Source: Eonycteris spelaea
Taxonomy: Eukaryota > Chordata > Mammalia > Chiroptera > Pteropodidae
Direction of reading: 5' to 3'
Length of the DNA: 64,000 nt
NCBI GenBank assembly: GCA_003508835.1
Contig: PUFA01000568.1
Coordinates: 62,001 to 126,000, forward strand
Shown here: positions 12,195 to 23,170 of the stretch, piece by piece
How the letters are laid out: each line of letters opens with the position of its first letter
Position numbering within the stretch: the stretch's first letter is position 1
Position numbers and translations under genes: made by a program
Notes under the pieces: generated by a model
Told to the model about the DNA's origin: nothing
What the model saw: only the letters and a program-made list of their open reading frames with translations
Database searches by the model: none

Positions 12195-12419
12195 GCAGTG
12201 CCAAACCTTTTTGGTACCAGAGACTGGTGCCCCTAGGAGAATCTAATGCCCAATTATTTGAGGTAGAGCTGATGTGGTGATGTTAGCGCTGCGGAAAGAC
12301 TGCAAATACAGGTGAAGCTTCACTCTCTCGCCTGCTGCTCATCTCCTGCTTTGTATCCTGGTTCCTAACAGGCCACGGATAGGTACCTGTCCATGGCCCG
12401 AGAATCAGGGATTCCTGTT
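12195..12419 (-). mobile_element. MER1-like hAT transposon nested in L1 ORF1
   Basis: The left end CAGTGCCAAACCTTTTTGGT and the right end GGGATTCCTG are MER1-type termini. Internally GGAGAATCTAATGCC, GAAGCTTCACTCTCTCGCC and GGTTCCTAACAGGCCACGG are visible. It splits the ORF1 region of the host L1; the related copy at about 19925-19960 shows the unoccupied sequence. The flanks TTATATCA (12187-12194) and CTAAATCA (12420-12427) fit a decayed 8-bp duplication (6/8), as expected for hAT. Confidence 0.85.
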
Positions 12420-14475
12420 CTAAATCACTGATTTGATCTTCTGCTTATATAATCTGGTGTTAATTCCATCTAGTGTATTCTTCATTTTAGTTATTGTATT
12501 CTTCATTTCTGAGTGGTTCTTTTTTATGGTTTCTTTTTCCTTTTTTATGTTGAAGTTCTTATTGCGATTATCTATTCTTCTCCCAAGTTTGTTGAGCATC
12601 TTTATAACCATTCCTTTGACATCTGCATCTGATAGGTTGCTCTCCTTCATTTCATTTAGTGTTTTTTTCTGGAGTTTTCTTCTGTTCTTTTTTGGGTCGT
12701 GTTTCTCTGTTTTCTCATTTTGGCTACCTGTCTGTGTTCAGTTCTATGTATTAGGTAGATTTGTTACATCTCCCAGTCTTGGTTGGGTGGCCTAATGTAG
12801 TAGGTGTCCTGTGGAGCTGGTGATGCAGTCTTCCTGGTCATCCATGCCTGGTCCTCCAGGATTGTCCCTTATGTGGGTCATGTGTGCTCCTCTGTTGTAG
12901 TTGAGCCTTGATTATTGTTGGCATGTCAGTAGGTGAAATTGACTCTCAGACTCACTGGCTGTGGCGAATGGCCACGCCCACATTACGCAAGATGCTGTGT
13001 GGAGGTTATCCCCGGAAGTGGGATTTGCTTCAGTTGGTTTGTGTACCTCTTGAGACCACCCTTTGGGTGTGTTGGTTGTGGGGCTAATAGGGTTTTGTCT
13101 GTTGTGGTTGGACACCATTTGTTTGTTCTGGGGTCCCTTGGAAGGGTCTCCTATGTAGACCAAGGACAGCTGCTGCTTTTGATTGCCTGGGGATACATAG
13201 TAGGAGCTACAAAGTGAACCACAGATGGTCACTGTATATGCTTGACCTGGATGCATACAGGAGAGGCCACAGTGGGTACTGAGGCTGGCTGTCACTGGCA
13301 ATAGGCCTGGGACAGCTCAGCAAATGGTTCAGGGCACTCCAAGGTCTGAAGTTGCCTACTGGATACCCATAAGACTCAGCAGCTAAAGAAGTCCTTCCTG
13401 AGTGGTACCAAAGTTGGGTGAGGCGAGGTCCCAGAAATTCACCAACGTGGGGTGTGTGGTGCTCCCCCAGTTAGTGCAGACTCTGATTTGGTGCCAGTGA
13501 TGAGCCTATGGACATTGACAGAAGTCTCAGATCACACTGAGGCCAGCCCCTAACCACTTAGGGCTCACAGGTCCCTAATATTTATTTAAAAAAACATAGT
13601 AGCTCAGGCTAAGGCTAATTGCCCACCACCCAAATTGTCCCTGGAGGTGCACAACCCAAGGCATGCTAATTACTGCCAAAAAATTCTCTTAATGAGAGAG
13701 CTGAGTTGGGGTGGCTGCCTAGCTAGGAATATGTCTAAGACAATTCGCGAGTTGGTTGGGGTGGGGTTCCTGGGAATATCTGGGTTGGAGTAAATGGATT
13801 TCACTAGGTCAATGCAGATTCAGATTTGGCCACTTGTGGGGAGGGTTTGACACAGGCAAGATGACACCCATCTGTAAGCTGCACAGGAATAGAGTTTCAC
13901 TCAAGGATGATGGTGGTTGTCCTTCCAACCCTCCCCTTGAAGCCATGCAACTCAGATTTTACCTGTGGTCTCTGGTTCCTCCTAACTGTTGTCCCTCCGC
14001 CAGAGCCCAGGGTGAGTGCCTGAGGGACAGCAAAGTCTGTGTGTGGGATCTTTAAGATATCATTTGGGTTTCTAGCAGCCTTCTATCTTGCCTGGGTGGT
14101 CAGAACACCCATTGATATTTATGGCCAGATTTTGTGTGGGCTCCTCTTCCAAGCACTGGAACTTTGTACTGGAGAGCCCTAGTTTGGGCCTGGGGCTCCT
14201 TACTCTTCTAAGGGTACCTCCATGGCAGAGATATAATTCCCAATGCCCAATTGCCATATGCAGGTCCAAGGCTAGACCATTTTGTGTCTCTGCCTCTTCC
14301 ACCAGTTTCAATGTGGTCTCTTCATATATCCTTATTTATAGGAGTTCTGTTCAACTAGTGTTCAGATAGTCCTCCAGGTTGATTGATCTGTAGGTTAATT
14401 GCAATTTTCATATGGTGGTATGAATCCAACACAGAGTTTATCTACCTCTCTGTCTTGACTGTAATCTCAGTGTTC

Positions 14476-14533
14476 GTTTTTTGTTTGTTTGTTTGTTTGT
14501 TTTGTTTTGTTTTGTTTTTGTTTGTTTGTTTTG
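14476..14533. repeat. (TTTG)n/(TTTTG)n simple repeat
   Basis: Tandem GTTT and GTTTT units between the 5' end of one L1 and the truncated 3' end of the next. It probably derives from a retroposon A-tail. Confidence 0.9.
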
Positions 14534-14548
14534 CTTTCTGCCTTCTTG

Positions 14549-17500
14549 TTGCTTTTTTTAAAAATTAAGTTTATTTGGGTAATGTTCTGTTCCATGTACA
14601 CTAGAGACGAATGTATAAGCAGCTGTTTTGGGGTGGAAGGCTCTATAAATGTCAATTAAGTCCAGTCGGTCTAATGTGTCATTTAAGGATTTTATTTCCT
14701 TATTGATTTTCTGTTTTTATGTATTTACGCTCTGTCCATTTGCAACAGTGGGGTATTTAGGTCCCTTACTACAATAGTGTTTTGGTCTGTCTCTACCTTT
14801 AATTCTGTTAGTAATTGCTTTACATATTTTGAGGCTCCCTGATTGGGAGCATAGATATTAATAAGTGTTATATCTTCTTGGTGCATGATCCCCTTTATCA
14901 TTATGAAGTGTTTCTCAGTATCTTTCTTTACCTTTTTTATTGTGAACTCTATTTCATCCAATATTAGTACTGCTACTCCCACTTTTTTCTGAGTGTCATT
15001 TGCTTGTAATATCATTTTGCTCTCTTTCAATTTGAGTCTATATTTGCCTTTGAAGGTGAGATGTGTCTCTTGGAGGCAGCATGTGGTTGGGTTTTGTTTT
15101 ATGATCCATTCTGCAACTCCGTGCCTTTTTATTGGTGAGTTTAGTCCATTTATATTTAGGGCAATTATTGAAATGTGATTCAATAGCCATTTTGTCTTTT
15201 GCTTTCTGGTAGCTTGGTGTTTCCATTGCTTCTTTGTCCTTGTGCTTCCATTTTCTTTATTTTGGTTGGCTTTTGTGAGTTTTCCCTGTGGTTTTTTTTT
15301 TATGTTATATACTTCAGTTCTGAATCTTTAATATGTGGTTACCATTACGAATATGTAAAGGATAGTTATATATCACAGTCATCCATTTTCTTCGGCTCAT
15401 GCCTTATCTCCATTACTGTTTATGAATTTGGATCTTTGAATTGCCCCCTTTTTAGTTATTATTATCTCAATTTGTCCCTGTGTATGCTGAATGTTCGTTA
15501 CTAACTTGCTATAGCAATTCTCTTCTTATTGTTTAAGCTTATGTTGCCCTGTTCTTAGTAAGGTTGCACTCCTCTGCTCCTATTTGCCTGGTAGTCACTT
15601 TACTCCTAATTATGTATTTTTTTTATCATTTTTGTTTTAGGTGAGCTGACCCTTTCCATATTTCCGGTAGTGCAGACCTCGTAGTAGAGAATTCCCTCAA
15701 ATTTTGCATGTCTGGATAGATATTTATTTCTCCTTCATATCAAAAGGAGAACTTAGGTGGATACATTATTCTAGGCTGGTAGTTCCTTTCACTTAATAGT
15801 TTAAGTATTTGATTCCATTCCTATCCAGCTTGTAAGGTTTGTACTGAGTAGTCTGACAATAATCGAATGGGTTTTTCTTTATAAGTTACCATTTTCTTCT
15901 TCCTGGCTTCCATGAGGTTTCTATCTTTGTTGTTGATTTTTGATAACTTTAATACATGTGTCTTGGTGAAGACATTTAGTTGAGATAATTGGGTGTTCTA
16001 GTGACTTCTTGAACTCCAAACTCCAGCTCATTCCTTAGATTTTGGATATTCTTGTCAACTATTTGTCTGAAAATGCTTTCTAGTCCCTGCTCCTTTTCCT
16101 TGCTTTTGATGATGCCCATTATTCTTATGTTTCCTCTCCTAATGGTATCAGCTAGTTCTTGAATTTTTTCTTTAGTTTTCATTCTCTGGTTTCTCTCTGA
16201 TTTATTTCTAGATTTCTGTCTTTGATATCACTATTCTTTCCTCCATTTGGTCGACTCTATTTCCCAAGCTTGCTATTTCATTTATCAACTCTTGCAGTGT
16301 GTCGGTTTCATTTTTTGTCTCCAGAAGTTCTATTCTGTTTCTTTTTGAGGGTTTCAATCTCCTTGCTCTGCTCATCTAGTTGTTTTTTAAATTCTTGAAA
16401 TCGTTGATATAAATAGCTTTTGGAACTCACTGAGTTTTTCCAGGAGTACCATCCTGAATTCTCTCATTTAAGTCACATATTTCTATGTATGTAAGCTTAT
16501 TTTCTGGAGATTTTTCTCTTTCTTTCTGAGATGCTTTGTCACCTTGGTTGTTCATGGTATTTAATGAACGATATCTCCACCTAGGCATTAATGGAAGCGT
16601 ATTCTGCTTTTTCCCAGAAAGAAGATTTATTTATATAAAGATCTGCCTTTAGCCTGCTGCAAAGGAAGTGCTTTTCTTTTTGTTTCCAATAGGAGGCATC
16701 TAAGCCTCATGGATTCCTGTTTATATAACACCTTAATAATGCCTTTATATAATGCCTTTTTTCCTTGTAGATATTTAATCATGCTTGCTCCCCTCAGTTT
16801 CAGTCCCTGTAAGTGTTAGCAACAGTTTCAGGAGCGTTTGCTTAGATCCCACGGGGCTCCATGATGATGGGTCTCAGAGGGTATGGTGGTAGGGGCCCTC
16901 TGGGTTGCGGGCTGTGGCTCAGCCTCAGTTTTGCAAAACCACAGCCAGTAAAATCAACTGTTGTTTCTTCGCAGTGCAATTCTCTGCTTTCTGCCCTGAT
17001 GCCTGTGCTGCCGCTGCGCTGGCTTGTGGAATGCACAAACTCTTCCAGGCAAGGCTATTCATGGAAGTCACTGCACCTTCTCCCTTCCCCCTCTGTCTAC
17101 AGGGAGCTCCACGGCTGCAAGAGACAGCTTTTTCATTTCTCCCAGTCCACTGCCGGACACCCTGGGTTCTGTCCTGTGGTAGCCCTTATGAGCAGATCTC
17201 ATGCTCAGACATGCTGGTATTGCAGTTTGAGTGTTTTTTTTTTGGGGGGGTTGCTTTGTTTTTTTGTTTTAGATGTTTGGCTTATTGTTGTTTCAAGGGG
17301 AGAGATCTAGGGATGTCTCACTCTGCCATGTTTCCTTTCACCCAGCCCTCATTGGGTTTTTGAGAGGGCTCAGGAGTCTTGTGCGAGGCTAAGACTTATT
17401 TGTCCTCTGGGGAGACTTCCGCAGCTAAAGATATCCCTCCTGAATTTTAACCAACACACACAGGTGTGTTTCCAGACCATTCCATGTCTTTGCCCCTCCT

Positions 17501-17668
17501 ACCAGTCTCTAGGTGGCTTCTTCAGTATGTCCTTATTTGTAGGACATTTGTTCAGCTAGAGTTCAGGTGATTTCAATGATGATTGTCCTGTAGTTTAGTT
17601 GTAATTTTGATGTGGTCCTAAAAGGGGGCAAGCACAGCATTTGTCTACTCCATCATCTTGACTGAAAT
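14549..17668 (-). mobile_element. L1 (antisense): 5' UTR, ORF1 and ORF2 endonuclease; rest of ORF2 deleted
   Basis: The minus strand has a 5' UTR (17668-16560), ORF1 (about 16560-15640; NIRIMGIIKSKEKEQGLESI, then NLRNELEFGVQEVTRTPNYL) and the start of ORF2, an apurinic/apyrimidinic endonuclease domain at 15183-14725. Its visible motifs are LNINGLNSPIKRHGVAEWI, CCLQETHL, INIYAPNQGASKYVKQLL and a VVRDLNTPL block where GDFN is usual. ORF2 then stops near 14570, next to a T-rich L1 3'-end-like stub (TTTTTTTAAAAATTAAG), so the reverse transcriptase region is missing. Its subfamily matches the + strand fragment at 1-480. Confidence 0.85.
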
Positions 17669-18310
17669 CCTATAGCAAACTCATTTATAATTGCCAAAAT
17701 TTGGAAGCAACCAACATATTCTTCAGTAGGTAAATGGATAAACAAACTGTGATACATCTTGACAATGGAACATTATTCAGTGATAAAGAGAAATGTTTTC
17801 AAGCCACAAAAACACATCGAGGAACCTTAAATGCATATTAATAAGTGAAAGTTAGTCAATGTAAGAGGCTACATAATGTATGATTTCAACTACAGGACAT
17901 TATGGAAAAGGAAAACCTATCAAAGCAGTAAAAAAGATCAGTGATTGCCAGGGGTTCAGGGAGAGAAAGAGAGAGATCAATAAGTGGCAGCAAGATATCT
18001 AGGGAAAGGGAATGGAACCTATTCTTTATGTTACTTTAATGGTGGACACATGTAATATGCATTTGTCAAAAACATAGACTTGTATAGCATAGAGTGAGCC
18101 CTAATGAAGGCTATGAATTTTTGTCAATAATAATGTATAAATATTTTTCATTACTTTTAACAAATATACCACACTAATGCAAGATGTTCATAATGAGGAA
18201 AACTTGTGTGTGATTCGGGGGTATATGAGAAACTCTGTAGTTTCTGCTCAATTTTTCTGTAAACCTGAAATGTCTCTAAATAGTAAAGTCTAATAATTTT
18301 AAAAATTTTT
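17669..18310 (+). mobile_element. Old L1 3' part (sense)
   Basis: L1 ORF2 tail and 3' UTR. Landmarks are CAACATATTCTTCAGTAGGT, GATTGCCAGGGGTTCAGGGA and AACCTGAAATGTCTCTAAAT near the end. This looks like an older mammalian L1M-type element than the flanking antisense copies. Confidence 0.8.
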
Positions 18311-18780
18311 GAAATGTAAAATTTGCAGGGGTATCTTTTATTATATGTATTTTTATAGAGGTTCTCTAAGGATTAATCTCCTTATTGTAGTTTCAGACTG
18401 CCTCCCAAGACACTATATCAGTTATGACTTCAAAGAAAAGCATTTATTACTTTTATTAATCCACAGAAGACCATAAAGAAATTAAACTCCACAGTAGTCA
18501 TTAAGCAAAGCAGTGTGAGTAGGAATGCAATGAAGCCTCACCAACTTAAGCTAATTGCAGGATAGAGGTAGAAAGTATGAATGATAGAATATTTTTAAAG
18601 GAATGTAATTTATGATGTGCAAATATTTGTGGTAACTGAAATTAGACTGGGTATTGTATATTTGTGGTCTTTGGGGTAATGGAATGGAGAACAGACTTTT
18701 CTGTCTGTATCCTTTTGTTCATATAATTTTTCTAAGCCTGAAATGTCCTCGTGTCTACCTTCTCTTTTATTTTTACTTTA
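18311..18780. other. Single-copy DNA
   Basis: No gene or recognised repeat; ends where the next antisense L1 3' end begins. Confidence 0.5.
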
Positions 18781-20425
18781 AATATAATTTTATTATTCAA
18801 TTACATATGACATACAATATTATATTAGTTTCAGGTGTACAACATAGTGATTAGATATTTATATAACTCAGAAAGTGATCACCCTGATAAATCTAGTACC
18901 CATCTGACACTATACATAGTTATTACAACATTATGACTATATTTTTATGCTATAATTTACATCTCTATGACTGTTTTGTTACTGCCTTTTTGTACTTCTT
19001 AATCCCTTCTATTTTTCATCCATCTTCCCAACCCTTCCCATCTGACAACCATTAAAATGTTCTCCCTATCTATGAGTTTGTTTCTGTTTTGTTTATTTTT
19101 TCTCCATATGGCATTTGTCTTTGTCTGACTTACTCCATGAAGCACAATACCCTTTAGGTCCACCCATATTGTTGCTGATGGCATGATTTCATTTTTATGA
19201 CTGAGTAATGTTCCATCACATATATGCACCACTTATTCTCTATCCATTCATCCATTAATAAACACCAAGTTGCCTCCAGATCTTGAATATTGTAAATAAT
19301 GTTGCAATGAACATATAAATACACATATCCCTTTGAAGTAGTGTTTTTGGGTTTCTTTGAATAAATGCCCAGAAGTGGGGTTGCTGTCCTTCTTTGTCTC
19401 TTGTTATAGCCTTTGTTTACATCTGTTTTTGTCTGGTATGAGTATCATTAACCCAGACTTCTTTTTTCAATTTACATTTTCATGAAATATCTTTTTACAT
19501 CCCTTTACTTTCAGTCTATGTGTGTCTTCTGATCTGAAGTGAGTCTCTTGCAGGCAACATGTAAAAGTCTTGTTTTCTTATCTATTCAGACACCCTCATG
19601 TCTTTTGACGGGTTCTTGATTCATTTACATTTAAAGTAGTTGTGATAGTAGTTATTTCATTTTATTATTGATATTCTTGATATTTTCTTCTTTGGGAATC
19701 TCTGTGCTTCCTGGACTTGTATATCTATTTTCCTTCACTTGGTTAGGGAAATTTTCAGTCATTCTTCTTGAATAGGTTTTCAATTTCTTGCTCTCCCCTC
19801 TCCTTCTTGTAACCCTATGATGAAAATGTTGATACTCTTGATGTTGTCCCAGAGGTCCCTCAAACTATCCTCATATTTTTGCATTCTTTTTTCCGTTGCT
19901 ATCTGATTAGGTGTTTTCTGCTACCTATCTTTCAAATCACTGATTCAGTCCTCTGCTTCTTCTAATCTACTGTTGTTTTTCTGTAATGTATTCTTTCAGT
20001 TATTTGTATTCTTACTTTCTAATTGGTTCTTTTTTATATTTCTATCTCAATTTTTATGTTTCTTATCTTCTTGTTGAGGTTCTCACTGAGATCATTGAGC
20101 ATCCTCATAAGCAGTGTTTTAATCACTACATCTGGTAGATTGCTTATCTCCATCTTGTTGAGTCCTTTTTCTGGAGCTTTGTTCTATTCTTTCACGTGGG
20201 ACATGTTTCTTTGTCTCCTCATTTTGGCCGACTCTCTGCATTTGTTTCTATGTATTAGATAGAGATACTGTTTCCTAGTCTCTGTATAGTGGTCTTATGT
20301 AGTGGGTGTCTTGTGGGCTCAGGGCAGAGTCTCCTTGGTCACCTGTGCTAGGTGCTCTAGGAGTGTCCAACCTTATGATGACTTGGCACCTGACTGGTGG
20401 TCCTTACATTGAAACAAAATAAGAC
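18781..20425 (-). mobile_element. ORF2-deleted L1, type 1, copy A
   Basis: Antisense. Right to left: 5' UTR (about 20425-20260), ORF1 region (20260-19690), the N-terminal endonuclease stub of ORF2 (19690-19390), then directly the last part of ORF2 and the 3' UTR (19389-18781). The junction near 19389 (AGAAGTGGGGTTGCTG then TCCTTCTTTGTCTC) joins sequence that in an intact L1 is separated by most of ORF2. The same junction occurs in the copy at 60826-62458. No open frame remains. Confidence 0.8.
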
Positions 20426-21380
20426 TGTATTTTAAAAAAAGGCTGTAGGTTTCAGTATCTTACCTATTTTTGTATTCTGAAAGGCTTCAATATATCTGCT
20501 AAATTAATGCAAAGTTAGTAATTTAATATCTTTACTTCCCTGGGTTTATATAGGATATGAGCAGTACCAAAACTGTTCATCTGACCCTATGTCATAGGCA
20601 TAGTTAAAATCCTTTGGTTACATTTGAACTATTTCACATTTGAACTAGCATAGTGTTGAGTCTCTCTCTGGTACTTTGGAGTGAATTCATCCAGTACTTT
20701 GATATTGTTGGCAGAAAGAAAAATTGATTTGGGTTTGGAGTATGAAGATGGAAGCATCTGGCTATTCTTATTCAAGTGTGTAAATTCCCAGCTGGAAGTT
20801 AGCTATATTTCAGTTGCTCTCTTTTCAAACAGATAAAAATGAAATGCATTCTTCCCTAGGTAGTTCTGAATGCACTTTTTCAGCTGCATATTTATTTCTC
20901 CCTGGTGGCAAAGACATCAGCAACTCAAAGAAGGCTTTTTTTTTTTAAAGGACTTTTGGGTTAGGTTGTGTGGCTATAAACTGGCTGTTTGGAGAACACT
21001 CTGGAAAAACTTTCATTTCTTCCCTTTTACCTTACAAATATTAGAGCAAGGAAAACTAGAATGTTTGAAGGAAGGAGTGAGTTGAAGGCAAAAGGGGATG
21101 GTACTAGTAAGATTCAGTACTTTCTTATTTATAGCACTTAAAAATTTTTTTTGTGGTGACATTGGTTAATGAAATCCAATAAGTTTCTTTATGTATGTGT
21201 ACTCTTTATTCTAAAATAACACCTTGATATGGATCTATTTGTAAATAGATGAAATAGCACATGTTTTCAGTGAAAAGTTGAAACAAAGGGACACTACTGC
21301 TTTGCTTAGAAGAGAGGTCAAGAAGAAGAGTTTTCGTGAACTCTAGTAATATTAATTTTAGATTAAGCAGATATGCACCC
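20426..21380. other. Single-copy DNA with a scrap of L1 3' end
   Basis: Mostly unrecognised. At about 21139-21186 lies a roughly 50-bp antisense L1 3' terminus (TTGTGGTGACATTGGTTAAT). No coding potential seen. Confidence 0.5.
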
Positions 21381-21760
21381 TACTCTTTTGGAGTTTACAG
21401 TTGGGAGAGACTGATAAATTATTACACAAATAAAAATTACACAACAGCATATAAAATTATACCTGCGACCAGTGCATTGAGGAAAAGGTCATGATGCTGT
21501 AAGAACATAAAATAATGGGTATGACCTAAACCAGAACTTAAGGATGGGTTCTCTAAGGCATGTTTCTATGATAATTTTTGAAGGAAGAATAAAATCAACT
21601 TGGTGAAGGGGAGGTTAAGGAGAGTAAGAGAGTTCCAGCCAGGGGAATAGCATATGGGAACATCCATGATGTGAGTGATCATATCTCATTTTATGAAGAT
21701 GAAAGCTGGTCAGTATGGCTGACGCTCAGATAGAGGGAAAGTCATGCTAAAAGAACATAT
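21380..21760 (-). mobile_element. L2 LINE remnant
   Basis: Antisense L2-like text: TTTTGGAGTTTACAGTTGGG, AGAGTTCCAGCCAGGGGAAT and a following 'GCTGGTCAGTATGGCTG' block. Highly diverged. Confidence 0.5.
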
Positions 21761-22790
21761 GACCTAGTGATACGGTAAAAGACCCACGAGGCATTTGTGA
21801 GATTAATCAAAAGGTACTAAATTAATTAAGGGAAAAATTAAAGCAAATGATTTGGAGACTAAGAGATATTAACTCAAAGAGGAGAAAGATAGTGAGTGGT
21901 CATATAGACAGATATACAGTGATCATAACTACAGATTGACTTCAATCACTGTAGTGCATTGAGTTACTACAACTGAGCTCTCCCCAAAAAGTTCTCCTTA
22001 CCCTTCTTTTCTCTTCACAAACTAGCTTTTTTCTTACCCGTCTGCACCAAGGGCCAGTTCTGGCCCAGAGTGAGTAAATGACATAGCCAATGTAAGGAAC
22101 TGACAGAAATAGACAGATCAGAGATAAATGAGGGGACAGAAAGAACAGAAACTGGGGTGGAGAAGAGAGAAAGCAACAGAGAAAGTGCTTTTTCAGAATC
22201 AGTCACAAATAATAAGGCTAGTATTCGCTTCACTCTCACTTGTTTACTGCTTTGACTGTTAGTAAGAACAACCATCTTAATAGCTAAAGAAAGAGGAGAA
22301 TAAAACAAAACGTGAAGCATGCTTATTTGCAAGGCAGCTTAATTATGCAGACTTAATTTTTGAATTAGGCAGAGGATCTTCTACTTCTCCAGGGTTATGT
22401 CTCTGCCGAGAAAAGAAAGCACCTTCTCTCTGGCCTAAGAGTTTCATTCCTAGGGAAGGAAGAGGGGTTGCTGTTGGTGGTAGTGTTGGCAGTGGGTGGA
22501 GGTAGAGCAGGAGGAAGATTGGGGGTGGGGCTGGCAGAGCAAAAGGCTAGCAATAAAGTTACAGATGGATGAGTAAATTTCTGCAACAAATTCAGATCAG
22601 AGAAAGGGGTCAAGGAGAGGAAAAAATAGGGAGGAAAAAAAAGCATGTGGGTGACCAAGGAAAAGAACATGCCCTGGGGGGAGGAGTTATAGTTGAAGAT
22701 AACTCTCCATTATAAATGATTGCATCTATACTATTTATTTTGGTTTTTAGCAAACCTGAAATTTCATGGTAATTAGACTTCCTGCCAGGA
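21761..22790. other. Single-copy DNA upstream of LPAR4
   Basis: No gene recognised. Purine-rich with G-rich stretches at about 22440-22540. It may be part of the 5' regulatory region of LPAR4, but nothing here decides that. Confidence 0.4.
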
Positions 22791-23170
22791 AGTTATTTAA
22801 GAGAAGTGCCGACCTTTCTTTGCCACAGAGTACTCCCTAATCCATGGAAGGTGGGTGTTAGAGCTCTGAGAGACCACCGCCCCCCCCCCGGGCCACATCT
22901 CCTCTGAGGGCACTTCACTGGCTATGTAAGTGAGTATAAGTATTGAATTTTATTTTTTGTGGTGGTAGGAAGTTAATTCTACATAGTATAGGATATATTT
23001 ATGGTAGCATTCATTTTTTCCTTTCCCTGAACCCTTTATATTATTATCAATAGTCTTGTAATTATTTTAAACAAGTTAGAACAAACATGGGCTGCTCATA
23101 ATTGAAACACTCCCCAGTTTAGCGTTTTGTCTCCTCCTCTCGTTAGAATTGTAGTTGTGCGGGGGGGGGG
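22791..23170. other. Single-copy DNA with C10 and start of G14 runs
   Basis: Contains a C10 run at 22880-22889 followed by GGGCC, and a possible donor (TATGTAAGTGAG near 22924). No ORF of interest. It could be an alternative first exon region of LPAR4; weak. Confidence 0.3.

Larger units (their letters stand above)
6608..14460 (-). mobile_element. Near full-length L1 (antisense), with three nested insertions
   Basis: Reading right to left: a GC-richer 5' UTR (about 14460-12780), ORF1 with coiled-coil (12650-12420) and C-terminal domain (12021-11758; RHIIIKLPNVKDKKRILKAA, then APIRLSADFS), ORF2 endonuclease (10672-10466; NIYAPH-like VEIYAPHIETPKYI and AGDFNTHM), the long reverse transcriptase region down to about 7000, and the 3' UTR to about 6625. 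A possible target-site duplication is ACTGTAATgCTCAaTGTT at 6589-6606 versus ACTGTAATCTCAgTGTT at 14458-14474. Both ORFs carry stops and frameshifts. Removing the nested insertions leaves about 6.7 kb, normal for a full L1. Confidence 0.85.

Noticed and set aside
12912..13301. 129-codon minus-strand ORF
   Set aside because: Lies in the sense 5' UTR of the large L1; no domain, and the GC-rich UTR explains its length.
22015..22670. Two minus-strand ORFs of 105 and 91 codons upstream of LPAR4
   Set aside because: Low-complexity (Ser/Leu/Pro/Thr) translations of purine-rich DNA; no homologue recognised and no splice context.
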